This document shows positions 16,278 through 25,876 of a stretch of 64,000 nucleotides of DNA, one piece after another. The first letter of the stretch is position 1. Every line of letters starts with the position of its first letter. The stretch lies in the NCBI RefSeq assembly GCF_014192105.1, contig NZ_JACHXK010000013.1:1-64000 (forward strand), in the 5' to 3' direction. The notes beneath the pieces are model-generated. The model worked only from the letters and a program-made list of their open reading frames with translations. It ran no database searches and was not told where the DNA came from. This DNA comes from Paenibacillus phyllosphaerae. Lineage in GTDB: Bacteria; Bacillota; Bacilli; Paenibacillales; Paenibacillaceae. Made by a program: the position numbers and the translations under genes.

Positions 16278-17852
16278 ATGTCCTTCTTCCGTTCTATCCT
16301 GCATCGTTCCCAAACGTCTGATCTAGCGAACACCGCCGCTCCGGCCGAGATTGAGGAGCCCGGCATTGGCGCATCCCTGCACGACCGTACCGCATGGATC
16401 CATGCAAAGATGCAGCCCGCCTTCGATCTGATCATCCATGAGTTCCAGGCTGCGGGCGGGCTGCCCTGCGCCGTCGTCTATATCGCCAGCATGATCGATC
16501 TGGAGACCTTGCAGGATAATATCCTGCATGCGCTCACGGCCCCAGGCTCCGCTTCTTCCAGAGAAGAGCTGGTACGCCAGGTCTTCGAGACGCGCCAGCT
16601 CTCGGTCGCGGCCTGTGCCATCGATACCCGGCTTAGCTCGGCGCTGAATGCCGTGCTCGAAGGCAATATCGTGCTGCTGATCGACGAGGAACCTCGTATC
16701 GCCATGTACCCGCTCGCCTCGTTCGAGAAGCGGCAAGTAAGCGAATCGAAGAACGAAGGCGTCATCCGGGGCCCGCGCGAGGCGTTCGTCGAGGATGTCG
16801 GCACGAATATTACGATGATCCGCCGCAGGGTGAAACGTTCGGAGCTCAAGCTGCTTCAGCTGCATGTAGGCGAGTACACGAAGACGGACGTGGTCGTTTT
16901 TTATATTGAAGGCTTATGCAAGCCCGAGCTGGTGGAAGAAGTACGCTCGCGAATCGAGAACATCCGGATCGACAGCATTATTGGAAGCAGTTACCTGGAA
17001 GAGTGCATCGAAGACAATCCCTTGTCGGTCTTTCCCCAGATGCAGAACACCGAGCGGGTGGATACCGCATCGTCCGCCCTGCTGGAAGGCCGCGTCATCA
17101 TTATGACGAACGGGACGCCGATCGCGCTCATCGCGCCGGCGACGTTCTTCGTCTTCATCCAATCCGCTGAGGACTATTACGAGCGCACCTTCACTTCCAG
17201 CTGGATTCGCTGGATCCGGTTCTTGTATTTGATTCTGGCCGTCTTGCTGCCGTCCATCTATATCGCGCTGACCACCTTTCACCCCGAGATGATTCCGACC
17301 TCACTGCTCATCAGCCTTGCCGCGGCAAGGGAGGGCGTGCCGTTCCCTGCAATCGTGGAAGCGCTCATTATGGAGATTACATTCGAAGCGCTGCGGGAAG
17401 CAAGCATACGCATTCCGTCGTCCATCGGGCAAGCGGTATCCATTCTCGGGGCGCTCGTGATCGGGGAAGCGGCGGTTAAAGCCGGCATCGTATCCGCACC
17501 GATGGTCATCGTCGTCGCTTTGTCCGGCATCTCTTCTTATATCGTGCCGAACTTCAGCATGGGGCTGTCGCTGAGGCTGCTCCGCTTCCCGATCATGTTC
17601 CTGGCCGCGAACTTCGGCGTCATTGGGATCGGGGCCGGCATTACGATCATTATGCTCCACATGGTGTCGCTGCGTTCGTTCGGCATCCCGTATTTCGCGC
17701 CGATCGCGCCGCTGTCCATGAACGAGATGAAAGACGTATTCTGGCGTTCCTCGAGACGGTACATGGAAGAACGCCCCACGCTATTCGGGGCAGCTCCGGG
17801 TAAGCGCATGTCTTACCGCAGGAGCCCCCGTAATGAGGAGGATTCCGATTGA
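16278..17852 (+). CDS. Spore germination receptor A subunit (GerA family)
   Basis: 524 aa, GerA/GerAA-type. A soluble N-terminal half holds the conserved VEDVGTNITMIRRRVKRSELK and DVVVFYIEGLCKPELVEEVRSRI blocks, followed by LLEGRVIIMTNGTPIALIAPATF and at least five TM segments (FLYLILAVLLPSIYIALTTFH; GALVIGEAAVKAGIVSAPMV). With B and C subunits it forms a nutrient-sensing complex in the spore inner membrane. The frame begins at GTG 16233, but GAGGTGA precedes ATG 16278. Stop overlaps the start of the C subunit gene (TTGA). Such operons are normally made in the forespore under SigG; no promoter was assigned. Confidence 0.94.
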   Translation: MSFFRSILHRSQTSDLANTAAPAEIEEPGIGASLHDRTAWIHAKMQPAFDLIIHEFQAAGGLPCAVVYIASMIDLETLQDNILHALTAPGSASSREELVRQVFETRQLSVAACAIDTRLSSALNAVLEGNIVLLIDEEPRIAMYPLASFEKRQVSESKNEGVIRGPREAFVEDVGTNITMIRRRVKRSELKLLQLHVGEYTKTDVVVFYIEGLCKPELVEEVRSRIENIRIDSIIGSSYLEECIEDNPLSVFPQMQNTERVDTASSALLEGRVIIMTNGTPIALIAPATFFVFIQSAEDYYERTFTSSWIRWIRFLYLILAVLLPSIYIALTTFHPEMIPTSLLISLAAAREGVPFPAIVEALIMEITFEALREASIRIPSSIGQAVSILGALVIGEAAVKAGIVSAPMVIVVALSGISSYIVPNFSMGLSLRLLRFPIMFLAANFGVIGIGAGITIIMLHMVSLRSFGIPYFAPIAPLSMNEMKDVFWRSSRRYMEERPTLFGAAPGKRMSYRRSPRNEEDSD

Positions 17853-19027
17853 GCCTGCATCCTCGATGTAGCCGTTTCCTTCGCATACTCGCCTTATTCG
17901 CCTGCACCGTTCCGCTGGCGGGCTGCTGGTCGCGCGTCGAAGTGAATGACAGGGCTTTCGTGCTTACGATGTATGTGGACGCCGCTCCCGACGGCAAGGT
18001 AGAACTGACACTCAGCCTCCCGCTGCCTAATCAATTAACCAGCGAAGGAAGCTCAGGAGGCGGGGCGAGCAACGAACCGCCGTTCGGCCCTATCACAGCC
18101 AAAGGGAGAACGATCGCCGATGCCTATCGCGAGCTGAACGCGGACCTCTCCCGGGAAATCTATTGGGGCCAGATCAAAACCATCATCATTGGGGATGGCT
18201 TCGCGAGGCAGGGCATCGAGCCGCTCATTGAGTTCGCTTCGCGCAATTCGCAATTTCCCATTAAAACGTTCGTGATGGTGGCGCCGGGCAAAGCAAAGGA
18301 TGTGTCCGAGATTATTCCGAGGTTCGAGACCTTCCCGTCCGATGTCTTCCGGGAATTCGCCAATCGCAGGGTCATGCTCGATACGAGCGTCCGCGACATT
18401 CTGATGGCACGCGAATATACGAACGACTTCATTATCGGGAGGCTGGATATTCGAGAGAGTCAGAATTTCGGCAAGGTCAAGAAACGCGTGCTCTCCGACG
18501 GAGGCGTCTACTTCAAGGACGGCAAGCTTGCGGCCACGATACCCGAACGAGGCATGCGGGGCGCGATGTGGCTCATGGACCGGATGAAAGACGCCGTCAT
18601 TACGATCAACGCCCCGGTGGACGACAAGCCCATCAGCATTATCGTCCATCGGACGACGACCAAGATTAAGCCGAAGCTCGTGCAAGGGAAACCGGTTTTC
18701 CATGCCAAGATGAAGCCTGTCGCCCAGATCGTTTCCTCGGACTCGGCCGCGGATCTGGCGGATCCCCGGCAGCTGGAGGCATTGGAGAAGCTCTTCAATG
18801 CGGATATTCAATCGCGCGTGCGCCTTGCCTTCGACAAATCGAAGCAGGTCGGGGCCGACGTCTTCGAGCTGGCCGCCTATCTGAACTGGTACAAGCCCAA
18901 GCAATGGAGTCATTGGAAGAGCGATTGGGATGAGGTCTATCGGAACGACGTTCAATTAGAAGTGGATGTGGAGACGAAGCTCGAGCTGCCCGGGCAGATC
19001 ATTCGCAATACACAGCCCAGGCAATAG
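17849..19027 (+). CDS. Spore germination receptor C subunit lipoprotein (Ger(x)C)
   Basis: 392 aa lipoprotein. N-terminal basic and hydrophobic stretch with lipobox VPLAGC (lipidated Cys26) followed by WSRVEVND, the family hallmark (CWxxxExND). The middle (GRTIADAYRELNADLSREIYWGQ) and C-terminal region (AYLNWYKPKQWSHWKSDW) match Ger(x)C proteins. Start TTG 17849 has GAGGAG 8 nt upstream and overlaps the gerA stop, so the two are translationally coupled. Confidence 0.93.
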   Translation: MSLHPRCSRFLRILALFACTVPLAGCWSRVEVNDRAFVLTMYVDAAPDGKVELTLSLPLPNQLTSEGSSGGGASNEPPFGPITAKGRTIADAYRELNADLSREIYWGQIKTIIIGDGFARQGIEPLIEFASRNSQFPIKTFVMVAPGKAKDVSEIIPRFETFPSDVFREFANRRVMLDTSVRDILMAREYTNDFIIGRLDIRESQNFGKVKKRVLSDGGVYFKDGKLAATIPERGMRGAMWLMDRMKDAVITINAPVDDKPISIIVHRTTTKIKPKLVQGKPVFHAKMKPVAQIVSSDSAADLADPRQLEALEKLFNADIQSRVRLAFDKSKQVGADVFELAAYLNWYKPKQWSHWKSDWDEVYRNDVQLEVDVETKLELPGQIIRNTQPRQ

Positions 19028-19050
19028 GAAGTCCGGATAGGGGGATAATC

Positions 19051-19251
19051 ATGCTGATGCTCGTGGTCATATTCGCGCTAATCGCTTACGTGGAGTTCAG
19101 ATACTTGAAGCTGCATAACCGGAAACGCAAGACCTATATCAAAGTCTTCGCCTTGCTTGCCTTTGTATTCATGTACAGTGTGCTGCTATCGTTGTCCCCC
19201 CTGCCCTCCTTGACGAAATGGGTTAGCGCGGTTCTCCAATCATTGGCCTGA
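19051..19251 (+). CDS. Small two-TM protein inside the ger operon, candidate D subunit
   Basis: 66 aa with two hydrophobic segments (about 2-13 and 30-48) joined by a basic loop (HNRKRKTY). A strong AGGGGGAT site lies 7 nt before the ATG, and the gene fits tightly between the C and B subunit genes (23-nt and 20-nt gaps). Some GerA-type receptors carry a small two-TM D subunit that modulates germination; by size, topology and position this is a candidate. The sequence itself is not one I recognise. Confidence 0.75.
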   Translation: MLMLVVIFALIAYVEFRYLKLHNRKRKTYIKVFALLAFVFMYSVLLSLSPLPSLTKWVSAVLQSLA

Positions 19252-19271
19252 CAGAAAGCGTGGTGAACACG

Positions 19272-20405
19272 ATGAATCGATTAACGCCGGGGCTCATCTT
19301 CACCCTGATCTGCGTGGCAAACGTGGGGAATATCTCCAACGTCATGTCAACCGTCATCCCCGTAGCCGGGTTCGTATCGCCCGTAAGTCTTCTAATCGGC
19401 TGTTCGATCGGCTTGTTGCTGACTTTGATGGCCTTGAAGCTAGCGCTTCGGTTGCCGGCTCATAACTTCCTGGCCGATGGCTCGGCCATAACGGGCAAGG
19501 TGATTCATCGTCTGGCCGTATTCGCCTTCTTTATCTATTTCCTGAGCCGCGCCGCCTTCGAGCTGCGCGGACTGACGTTTCAAGTGAATGCCATGTATTT
19601 GCCGCAGACGCCCCATATCGCGATTGCGGCGCTCTTCTGCACCGTAACGGCCATTGCCGTCCGGTACGGGATACTAACGATCGCATACATCGGGCAATAT
19701 TTTGCCTTAATGGTGTTCCCGACCTTCTTCATCATTATCGGCTTGTCCGCGACGATGCCGCTTAAGACCGACATGCTCATTGCCTTCATCACCCATATGA
19801 ATGCGCAGCAACTGCCAAAGGCGATTGCAGGCGGGATATTCTGCGCGCCATGGTTCGGCGAGTCCATCTTTATCTTGTTCCTGGCTCCCCTGTTCGCCAA
19901 GGAGAAGCGCATGAAGCATGCCTTGATAGCGGCTTTCGCCTTCTTTGCGGTACAATCCCTGAGCCACCTCATTACGATTCTGCTTTCATTCGGGCCATTG
20001 GTGGCCGGGAACATGGTCTTCCCGATCGCGGAACAGCTGCGGTATATCCGGGTCAGCGATTTTCTGGAGAATTTGGACCCATTCCTGCTTGTGCTGCTCT
20101 TCCCGATTGTCACGATCAAAATCAGCTTGTACGTGTATCTGGCTACGCTGACATTAGGCCAGCTTATGGCGATGAAAGATCTACGCCCATTATCTTTGAC
20201 CGTTACGGCGCTTACCTGCGCGTTATCCTTCCACATCGTCTCGCGCTTGTCGGAGCTGCCGCTCTTCACCCGAATGTTCTGGACGTGGTACGCCTGGCTG
20301 ATTCAATGCATCCCGCTCCTGTACCTGCTGATCGCCACGTTAAGAGCCCGAATCGCCGGCAAGAAGCATACGCCGGAACCCGCCGCTCCGGCAGCTGATT
20401 CATAA
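19272..20405 (+). CDS. Spore germination receptor B subunit (GerAB, APC-type permease fold)
   Basis: 377 aa, about ten TM segments, GerAB family. It is the germinant-binding membrane subunit. It begins NRLTPGLIFTLICVANVGN, has the conserved RAAFELRG segment after the third TM, and ends with a short charged tail. GTG codons at 19260 and 19263 are in frame; ATG 19272 is preferred with GGTG about 6 nt upstream. The order A-C-small-B is consistent with one complete receptor. Confidence 0.92.
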   Translation: MNRLTPGLIFTLICVANVGNISNVMSTVIPVAGFVSPVSLLIGCSIGLLLTLMALKLALRLPAHNFLADGSAITGKVIHRLAVFAFFIYFLSRAAFELRGLTFQVNAMYLPQTPHIAIAALFCTVTAIAVRYGILTIAYIGQYFALMVFPTFFIIIGLSATMPLKTDMLIAFITHMNAQQLPKAIAGGIFCAPWFGESIFILFLAPLFAKEKRMKHALIAAFAFFAVQSLSHLITILLSFGPLVAGNMVFPIAEQLRYIRVSDFLENLDPFLLVLLFPIVTIKISLYVYLATLTLGQLMAMKDLRPLSLTVTALTCALSFHIVSRLSELPLFTRMFWTWYAWLIQCIPLLYLLIATLRARIAGKKHTPEPAAPAADS

Positions 20406-20435
20406 TTCATAGGACGACAAGACGCTAAGCGATAA

Positions 20436-20470
20436 TGAAAAAGATGTTCGCCTGTGGTAGACGAACATCT
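20436..20470 (-). terminator. Terminator of the YqkE-like gene
   Basis: AGATGTTCG (20442-20450) pairs with CGAACATCT (20462-20470). Read on the minus strand the stem is followed by TTTTTC, so it ends the gene at 20543. No T-run follows on the plus strand, so the ger operon terminator is unclear. Confidence 0.7.
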
Positions 20471-20542
20471 GGGTGGGTTTCTCTTAAAAGGGCGTAAGCG
20501 CCTCCCGGTATGCTTAGGCAAGAGCGCTGCTAGGCGCCCGCC

Positions 20543-20806
20543 TTACTTGTGCTTGCGCCAGTCCATCTTGCTGTTCTCGAGCAGATAGGAAAAATCGTTA
20601 TCGCGTCGCTTCTGCTCCGCTTTACGCTCTTCCTCGGCTTTCAGCCGCGCCTCTTCCTTGCGCCGCTCCTCCGTCGCTTTCATCTCGCTTGCCTGCTCCT
20701 TCAGCTTGCTGAGCATCTCGGGCTTCAACAGATCGGCTAGCGTCGTCGGTTTGTCCTGCGCCTCTGCTGCGCGCGGGGCGGGAGCCGTTCTCTTCTTCTT
20801 GGCCAT
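20543..20806 (-). CDS. yqkE: YqkE-like small coiled-coil protein (DUF3886)
   Basis: 87 aa, highly charged. Begins MAKKKR, then TLADLLKPEMLSKLKEQA and a Glu/Lys/Arg-rich helix (EERRKEEARLKAEEERKAE) predicted to be a coiled coil, ending in NDFSYLLENSKMDWRKHK, the typical tail of YqkE/DUF3886 proteins. Function unknown in the family. Monocistronic with its own terminator. Confidence 0.85.
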   Translation of the reverse strand: MAKKKRTAPAPRAAEAQDKPTTLADLLKPEMLSKLKEQASEMKATEERRKEEARLKAEEERKAEQKRRDNDFSYLLENSKMDWRKHK

Positions 20807-20880
20807 ACGATCACCTCGATTCCTTGCTTCTCATTATAGCATGTTTGCCGCGCTTGATCGCCCCTGCCGCGCAGCGCGAA

Positions 20881-20904
20881 GAGGACGCCGATTCCGGCGC
20901 CCTC
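20881..20904 (-). terminator. Putative terminator of the 1384-aa surface protein gene
   Basis: GAGGACGCCG (20881-20890) pairs with CGGCGCCCTC (20895-20904), allowing one mismatch, with a 4-nt loop. The downstream T content on the minus strand is low, so assignment is tentative. Confidence 0.5.
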
Positions 20905-20927
20905 CTTGCGTTCTTACCTTGTTTCAA

Positions 20928-23900
20928 TTACTCGGACATGCCTTGCAGCAGCGCCGCCAATACCATGGCTGCTTCCGCACGGGTTGCCGTATCTTTCGGC
21001 GCAAAATTCACCCCGCCGCCGGCAGCGGGCTTGCCGCTGATGATGCCGGCCATCTGTACCGCCTCTACAGCCTTACGCCCGAAGGAAGCGATGGACGAGG
21101 CATCGGCGAATGCAATGGCAACCGTCGTCTTCGGCAGTTCATAGCCCGTTGCCTCGGCGAAGCGCACGATCATCGTCACCATTTGCTCCCGGGTAATGGA
21201 AGCGAGCGGATCGAACACCCCGTCTCCGATCCCGCTGACGATGCCCTGCTGGACCGCCCATGCTACGGCGCCGGAATAATAAGCTTGAGGCGATACATCC
21301 GCAAATGCGGTTTCGCTAGTGCCGAGAGTTTCCCCTGCCAGACGGGAGAGCAATACGACGAAGTCAGCACGCGTAACATGATCGCCCGGTGCGAAGTGAG
21401 TCGCATCTACGCCGGTAATAACGCCGCGCGCAGACAGGTACGTAATCGCGGACGAAGCGAAACTGTTCGCGGAATCGCTGAACGACAATTTGTTATAACC
21501 GACCGCATAACGGGAGAAATGTGCCACGCTGAAGCTTACGGCACCCGTCGCTGCATCATAACGGCCGTTCGTGACGACTTCCAGCTCTCCGTTGTCCTTC
21601 ACATAATAGATCACGATTGCGTTCGGATCTTCGCCTGCCGCCGGTGCGTACGGTACCGCTATCGAGACCGCTCCGCCGCCGAAGGCGGTTACCGCCTTGC
21701 CGCCCGCCGTGATCGTAAAGTCATAGACCGGGCGATGGTTCAATGCGCCTTCTCCGAGCTGTGCCACGGCTACGGATACCGACACATCGCCGTTTGCGCC
21801 CGCATTGCCTACAGCCGCCAAAGTAGCCGCATCCAGCGTGAGCTCAGCCAATCCCGCATTCAACGTCACGTGCTGAACGCCGCTGCTTGCGATCTGGCTG
21901 AAGGCGTCGCCAGCAACGGTAAAGCTCACTTGCTTCGCATCGGCAGGCGCAGTCGCTTTCAGTTCCAGCGCCTTGGACGTACCGCCCGCTTGCGCCAGTT
22001 GGCCCAGCGCCTCGGTGATCGTCTCCTTGCCAACTGCCGCCGTAGCCTTGCCATCTGTGCCCGTTACTGCTGGAACGCTGACAGCTGCGGTTGTCACGCC
22101 GTCGGTTGTCGTTGTGCCGTTACCTGAACCATTGCCCTCGGTTGGCGTGGTTGTGCCGCCTGTCGAGCCACCTGTCAGATCGCCTGGGAAGTTCGCCCCC
22201 GTATCCGCCGCCGTTACGGTCACAACCGCTTGTCCCGAGCCGTAGCCGTCAGCGGACAATGCCGTAATGATAGCCGTACCTGCCGCGACCGAAGTGACTT
22301 TCCCCTGCTCATCGACAGTTGCCACCGACGTATTCGAAGAAGACCATGTTACGTTCGTCGAGCCGCCCTCTTCCATCGGTTCCACCGTTGCCGTGAGCTG
22401 AGCCGTTTTACTGCCGGTTTTCAGCGCCACGGTCTTATGGTCGAGCGTCACTTTCGTCACATTCAGTTCCATCAGCGATACTTTGCCGCCGACCTCGTAC
22501 GCGACGAGCAGGAGCGGACGGCCTGTCGGGCTGTCTGCCGCCGGAATGAACTCAAGGCCTTCGGGCGCCGAATCCGTGTCCAGATCCGCATTGAAATCGC
22601 GCGTATTCGTGTAATTCATGAACACGGGGTTCGCCGGATTCGTAATATCGTACGTCATGATGCCGCCGATCCGTTCCAGGCCCGTGAACGCGAACGTTCT
22701 GCTGCCGACCTTGCCTACTTTAACATCCTCCGGCTCAGGCCCTTTTTTCCTGCTGCGGCTGTCCAGTTCGGCATCGTCATTGCCCGCATTGAAATAAGCC
22801 GGGAGACGCTGCGCGGTGATCGTCTCGAAATCGTTGCCCGAGTCGAACACCTGCTCCATCGTCGTGGCATTCCAGATCGAGAAGGAGCGGCCGCCGAACA
22901 TGTAGATGGTGTCGTTGCCCATATCGGTCGCGACTTCGACCTTGTCGAACCTGGTCGCGTTCTCCGGAAGCGCAAGGAATTCCGCCGCTGCCGATCCCTC
23001 TGCCAGATTATCTCTGACGTCCTTCAGATCAGCGCCATTCTTCCGGTCGGCTGCATCGCCCTCACGATCTGCCCACTCCGTCACGTCGCCTTCGTTCGCG
23101 GTCAGCACATACGTCTGGCCGTCCAACGTATACGAAGCGATGCCGTCCGGCATGTACATGCTCTTGAACGGTACATTCTCCGGATTGATCTTGCCATTCT
23201 TGTCCAGATCAAGCGCATTCTTCGGATCGCTCAGATCCTTGAAACCCAGACTCTTGACCGCGGTAAATGACTTGCCTGCAATATCGAGCACCGCAATCGC
23301 GTTGTTCTCTTGCAGCGAGACGTACGCTTGTTTGCCGTCTGCAGACAACGTGATGTATTCCGGCTCCAGGTCGAACACGGCATCTGCCTTAGTGCCGGAA
23401 GTCGTAATTTGACCGTCGCCGTCCTTGCCGCGGATATGAACGTTATCATCGATAATAGCCGGATTCGTAAACTTGACGTGCGAAACGGTTTTCTTCGTCG
23501 TATCGACAACGGTGACGCTGCCCTCCGGATCGATCGCCGACGTGCGCGGCTCGCCTTCGTCTGCCGTCAGGATGTAACGGCCGTCCGGCGTCGATTTGAT
23601 CATATCCGGCTGAATGCCCGCTTCATACGTTTGGAGCAGGTTGCCGTCGTAGTCGAGCACGAGGATTTTGCCCGGCTTATTCGGCGCGGCCTCTTGGACG
23701 GATACGGAAATGCGGTCCGTCGTGGTATTGACGTCCACGCTCGTCAGATCACCATAGGCAAACCCGTTCGTCTCGGCCAAGTCCTGCACCTTGATCTGCT
23801 TCTCATGCGTCAGCGTGCCGTTAGCATTCAGCTTCACGATCTCCAGACTTGGCGGGTTGCCCGAGCCATTGACGAGATAGAACTTGCCGTTGTCGGCGTT

Positions 23901-25082
23901 GTACTTGACGATCTCCGCCACGCCGCCTTTCGCGTTCGTCGTGCCGACGTCATAAGAACCGATCTTGGTCATGGTGATCTGGTCTTCGATCGGCGCCTCC
24001 GGAGCCGCGTTCACCTTGAGCGACAAGGATACGTTCGAGGTCGCAGCCGTCGCCGCGCTGTCGGTCACCGTAATCGCGATGTCGGACGAACCTTCAACGG
24101 TTGGCGTACCGGACAGGACGCCCGTATCCGCATTCAGCGTCAGGCCATCCGGCAGCCCGGTTGCGCTGTAATGATACGGCGCCGTTCCGCCTTCAACGCT
24201 GATCGTCGCTGTATACGCTATGCCAGCGTAAGCTTCCAGCAGGGTCTTGGTCGTGATCGCGAGCTTCAATTCCTTGCCGCTGCGCGGGCGAACCTCATCG
24301 AGATTCGTCGCCGTGCTGTAATTGACGACATCGAAGTCCGTCCGGTTGTTGTCCGTATCGATGAAATTGACGCGGCGCAGCGCTTTTTTCTTCGAGTTGC
24401 CTTCCGCATCACCTGTCGGATAGTCCAATTCGGTGGTACCTTCATAACCGTCAATCTTACTTCCTTCATCATTACCAGCCGTACCGAGCATGTCCACATA
24501 ACCTGCCGTCTTGCCTGCGAACGGATTCTTGTTCTCCGCCGCGAGCAGCACGTCATTGCTCATAAGCACGACTTTAAGCGCCTTGTTGTTGATATATGTC
24601 GTTAGCCAGCCTTGATCATAGTAATTCGGGTCCGAAATATCGACCTTCTTGTTCTCTGCCGAAGCGCCTGTCGGCTTGGCCGCGATAAGGAAGAACGATT
24701 TGGCCTTAATCGTGCCCGTCAGGCTCAGCTTGGACCAATCGCCGGAAACGCCGGTTTTCGGAGTGGAAGAGTAGGCGTACTGCACCGACCATCCGTCCAG
24801 TACGATATCGCTATCCGTCGGATTATATAGTTCAATGAAGCCATTGGAGATATAAGTATCGTCTGCATCCTTCGTACCCCCGCCATACACCTGATTAATG
24901 ATGACATGCGGCACCGATACGTCATACGTTCCGTCCGCTTTGTAAGGAGTACCAACCTTCACCACCGGTATGGCCGTATCCTCCGCCCATACGGATTGTC
25001 CGCCTGCAAGGGCAGCGTTCACCATCATCCCTGCCGCCAGCACACCTGCCAGCTTTTGCCGATTACGTTTGTTCAAAGTCAT
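20928..25082 (-). CDS. SLH-anchored multidomain surface protein (lamin-tail, Ig-like, choice-of-anchor I, Big_2)
   Basis: 1384 aa secreted protein. A signal peptide (about 1-33, cut near VWAED) is followed by a lamin-tail-like domain (about 58-200; HVIINQVYGGGTKDADDTY, FIELYNPTD), a putative Ig domain of He_PIG type (about 280-360; YHYSATGLPDGLTLNADTG), a long beta-propeller of choice-of-anchor I type (about 365-905; TPDGRYILTADEGEPR, VPFKSMYMPDGIAS), a bacterial Ig-like Big_2 domain (about 908-990; VTWSSSNTSVATVDEQGKV), a Gly/Thr linker, a further beta domain, and three SLH repeats at the C-terminus (about 1195-1384; HFAPGDHVTRADFVVLLSRL, FDPLASITREQMVTMIVRFA, FAPKDTATRAEAAMVLAALL). The SLH repeats should bind pyruvylated wall polymer. 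The propeller may have phosphoesterase-like relatives, but I see no catalytic residues I can name. AGGAGTGGG precedes the ATG. Confidence 0.88.
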   Translation of the reverse strand: MTLNKRNRQKLAGVLAAGMMVNAALAGGQSVWAEDTAIPVVKVGTPYKADGTYDVSVPHVIINQVYGGGTKDADDTYISNGFIELYNPTDSDIVLDGWSVQYAYSSTPKTGVSGDWSKLSLTGTIKAKSFFLIAAKPTGASAENKKVDISDPNYYDQGWLTTYINNKALKVVLMSNDVLLAAENKNPFAGKTAGYVDMLGTAGNDEGSKIDGYEGTTELDYPTGDAEGNSKKKALRRVNFIDTDNNRTDFDVVNYSTATNLDEVRPRSGKELKLAITTKTLLEAYAGIAYTATISVEGGTAPYHYSATGLPDGLTLNADTGVLSGTPTVEGSSDIAITVTDSAATAATSNVSLSLKVNAAPEAPIEDQITMTKIGSYDVGTTNAKGGVAEIVKYNADNGKFYLVNGSGNPPSLEIVKLNANGTLTHEKQIKVQDLAETNGFAYGDLTSVDVNTTTDRISVSVQEAAPNKPGKILVLDYDGNLLQTYEAGIQPDMIKSTPDGRYILTADEGEPRTSAIDPEGSVTVVDTTKKTVSHVKFTNPAIIDDNVHIRGKDGDGQITTSGTKADAVFDLEPEYITLSADGKQAYVSLQENNAIAVLDIAGKSFTAVKSLGFKDLSDPKNALDLDKNGKINPENVPFKSMYMPDGIASYTLDGQTYVLTANEGDVTEWADREGDAADRKNGADLKDVRDNLAEGSAAAEFLALPENATRFDKVEVATDMGNDTIYMFGGRSFSIWNATTMEQVFDSGNDFETITAQRLPAYFNAGNDDAELDSRSRKKGPEPEDVKVGKVGSRTFAFTGLERIGGIMTYDITNPANPVFMNYTNTRDFNADLDTDSAPEGLEFIPAADSPTGRPLLLVAYEVGGKVSLMELNVTKVTLDHKTVALKTGSKTAQLTATVEPMEEGGSTNVTWSSSNTSVATVDEQGKVTSVAAGTAIITALSADGYGSGQAVVTVTAADTGANFPGDLTGGSTGGTTTPTEGNGSGNGTTTTDGVTTAAVSVPAVTGTDGKATAAVGKETITEALGQLAQAGGTSKALELKATAPADAKQVSFTVAGDAFSQIASSGVQHVTLNAGLAELTLDAATLAAVGNAGANGDVSVSVAVAQLGEGALNHRPVYDFTITAGGKAVTAFGGGAVSIAVPYAPAAGEDPNAIVIYYVKDNGELEVVTNGRYDAATGAVSFSVAHFSRYAVGYNKLSFSDSANSFASSAITYLSARGVITGVDATHFAPGDHVTRADFVVLLSRLAGETLGTSETAFADVSPQAYYSGAVAWAVQQGIVSGIGDGVFDPLASITREQMVTMIVRFAEATGYELPKTTVAIAFADASSIASFGRKAVEAVQMAGIISGKPAAGGGVNFAPKDTATRAEAAMVLAALLQGMSE

Positions 25083-25326
25083 CCCACTCCTGTTCTCAAG
25101 TAATGAACACGCATACAGCTTGGATCACACAGCCGGATGAGAGGCGTCGCTGTGCCCATGCGCGAGCTATCTTAACAAGAAGCTTAATGATTCCATGTAA
25201 AGGGGACATGAAGCTGGAATGAAGTTTTTGTAAACCGCATATATTGTCAGAGCCACCTGCGATTCATCACCCCGTTCATTCGGGTAAATAGGACCGAACA
25301 AGCTATCGATAAAGGAGAGATTTCTG

Positions 25327-25755
25327 ATGAAAACGGTATATACCGCACATGTCACTTCGCACGGCGGACGGGACGGCTTCGTTCGTTCCGATGACGGTCA
25401 GATCAATCTGAAGCTGGGCATGCCGATGCCGGGACAGACGAACGGCACCAATCCGGAGCAGCTGTTCGCCGCCGGCTACAGCGCCTGCTTCCATAGCGCG
25501 CTCAAGATGATTGCCAGAAGCAAAGGCGTCGACGCGACCGAATCGCAGGTGACGGCCCATGTAGCGCTTAATAAGGACGAGCATCATACATACAGGCTGG
25601 GCGTCGTGCTCGAGATCGCCATTCCCGGACTTGCTGACGAAGAAGTGCACCAGCTGGCCGAGGCGGCGCATCAGATGTGCCCGTATTCCAATGCGACCCG
25701 CGGCAATATTGTCGTGGAGCTAAAAGTCGTCCAGGCTGAGCCGCTGCAACGCTAA
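25327..25755 (+). CDS. ohr: Organic hydroperoxide resistance protein (Ohr/OsmC)
   Basis: 142 aa thiol peroxidase that reduces organic hydroperoxides with dithiol (lipoyl or bacillithiol-linked) reductants. Catalytic Cys54 in AAGYSACFHSAL and Cys118 in QMCPYSNATRGN are both present, with Arg20 in GFVRSDDG. Length and motifs place it in the Ohr rather than the OsmC branch. AAAGGAGAG precedes the ATG. No clear OhrR palindrome was found in the 244-bp upstream region and no ohrR gene is adjacent. Confidence 0.94.
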   Translation: MKTVYTAHVTSHGGRDGFVRSDDGQINLKLGMPMPGQTNGTNPEQLFAAGYSACFHSALKMIARSKGVDATESQVTAHVALNKDEHHTYRLGVVLEIAIPGLADEEVHQLAEAAHQMCPYSNATRGNIVVELKVVQAEPLQR

Positions 25756-25820
25756 CCGTGCGGACAGCCTAGATCCCGTAAGCATGTCCATAGCGGCGGC
25801 GAACCTCCCCCACGCATATG

Positions 25821-25866
25821 AAAAAGCATCGTACGTCATCCATGATGATCGTGCGATGCTTTTTTG
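25821..25866. terminator. Bidirectional terminator between ohr and the DUF402 gene
   Basis: AAAAAGCATCG pairs with CGATGCTTTTTT (GTACG/CGTGC extends the stem with one mismatch). It separates convergent genes. Confidence 0.9.
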
Positions 25867-25876
25867 CCATACACGG

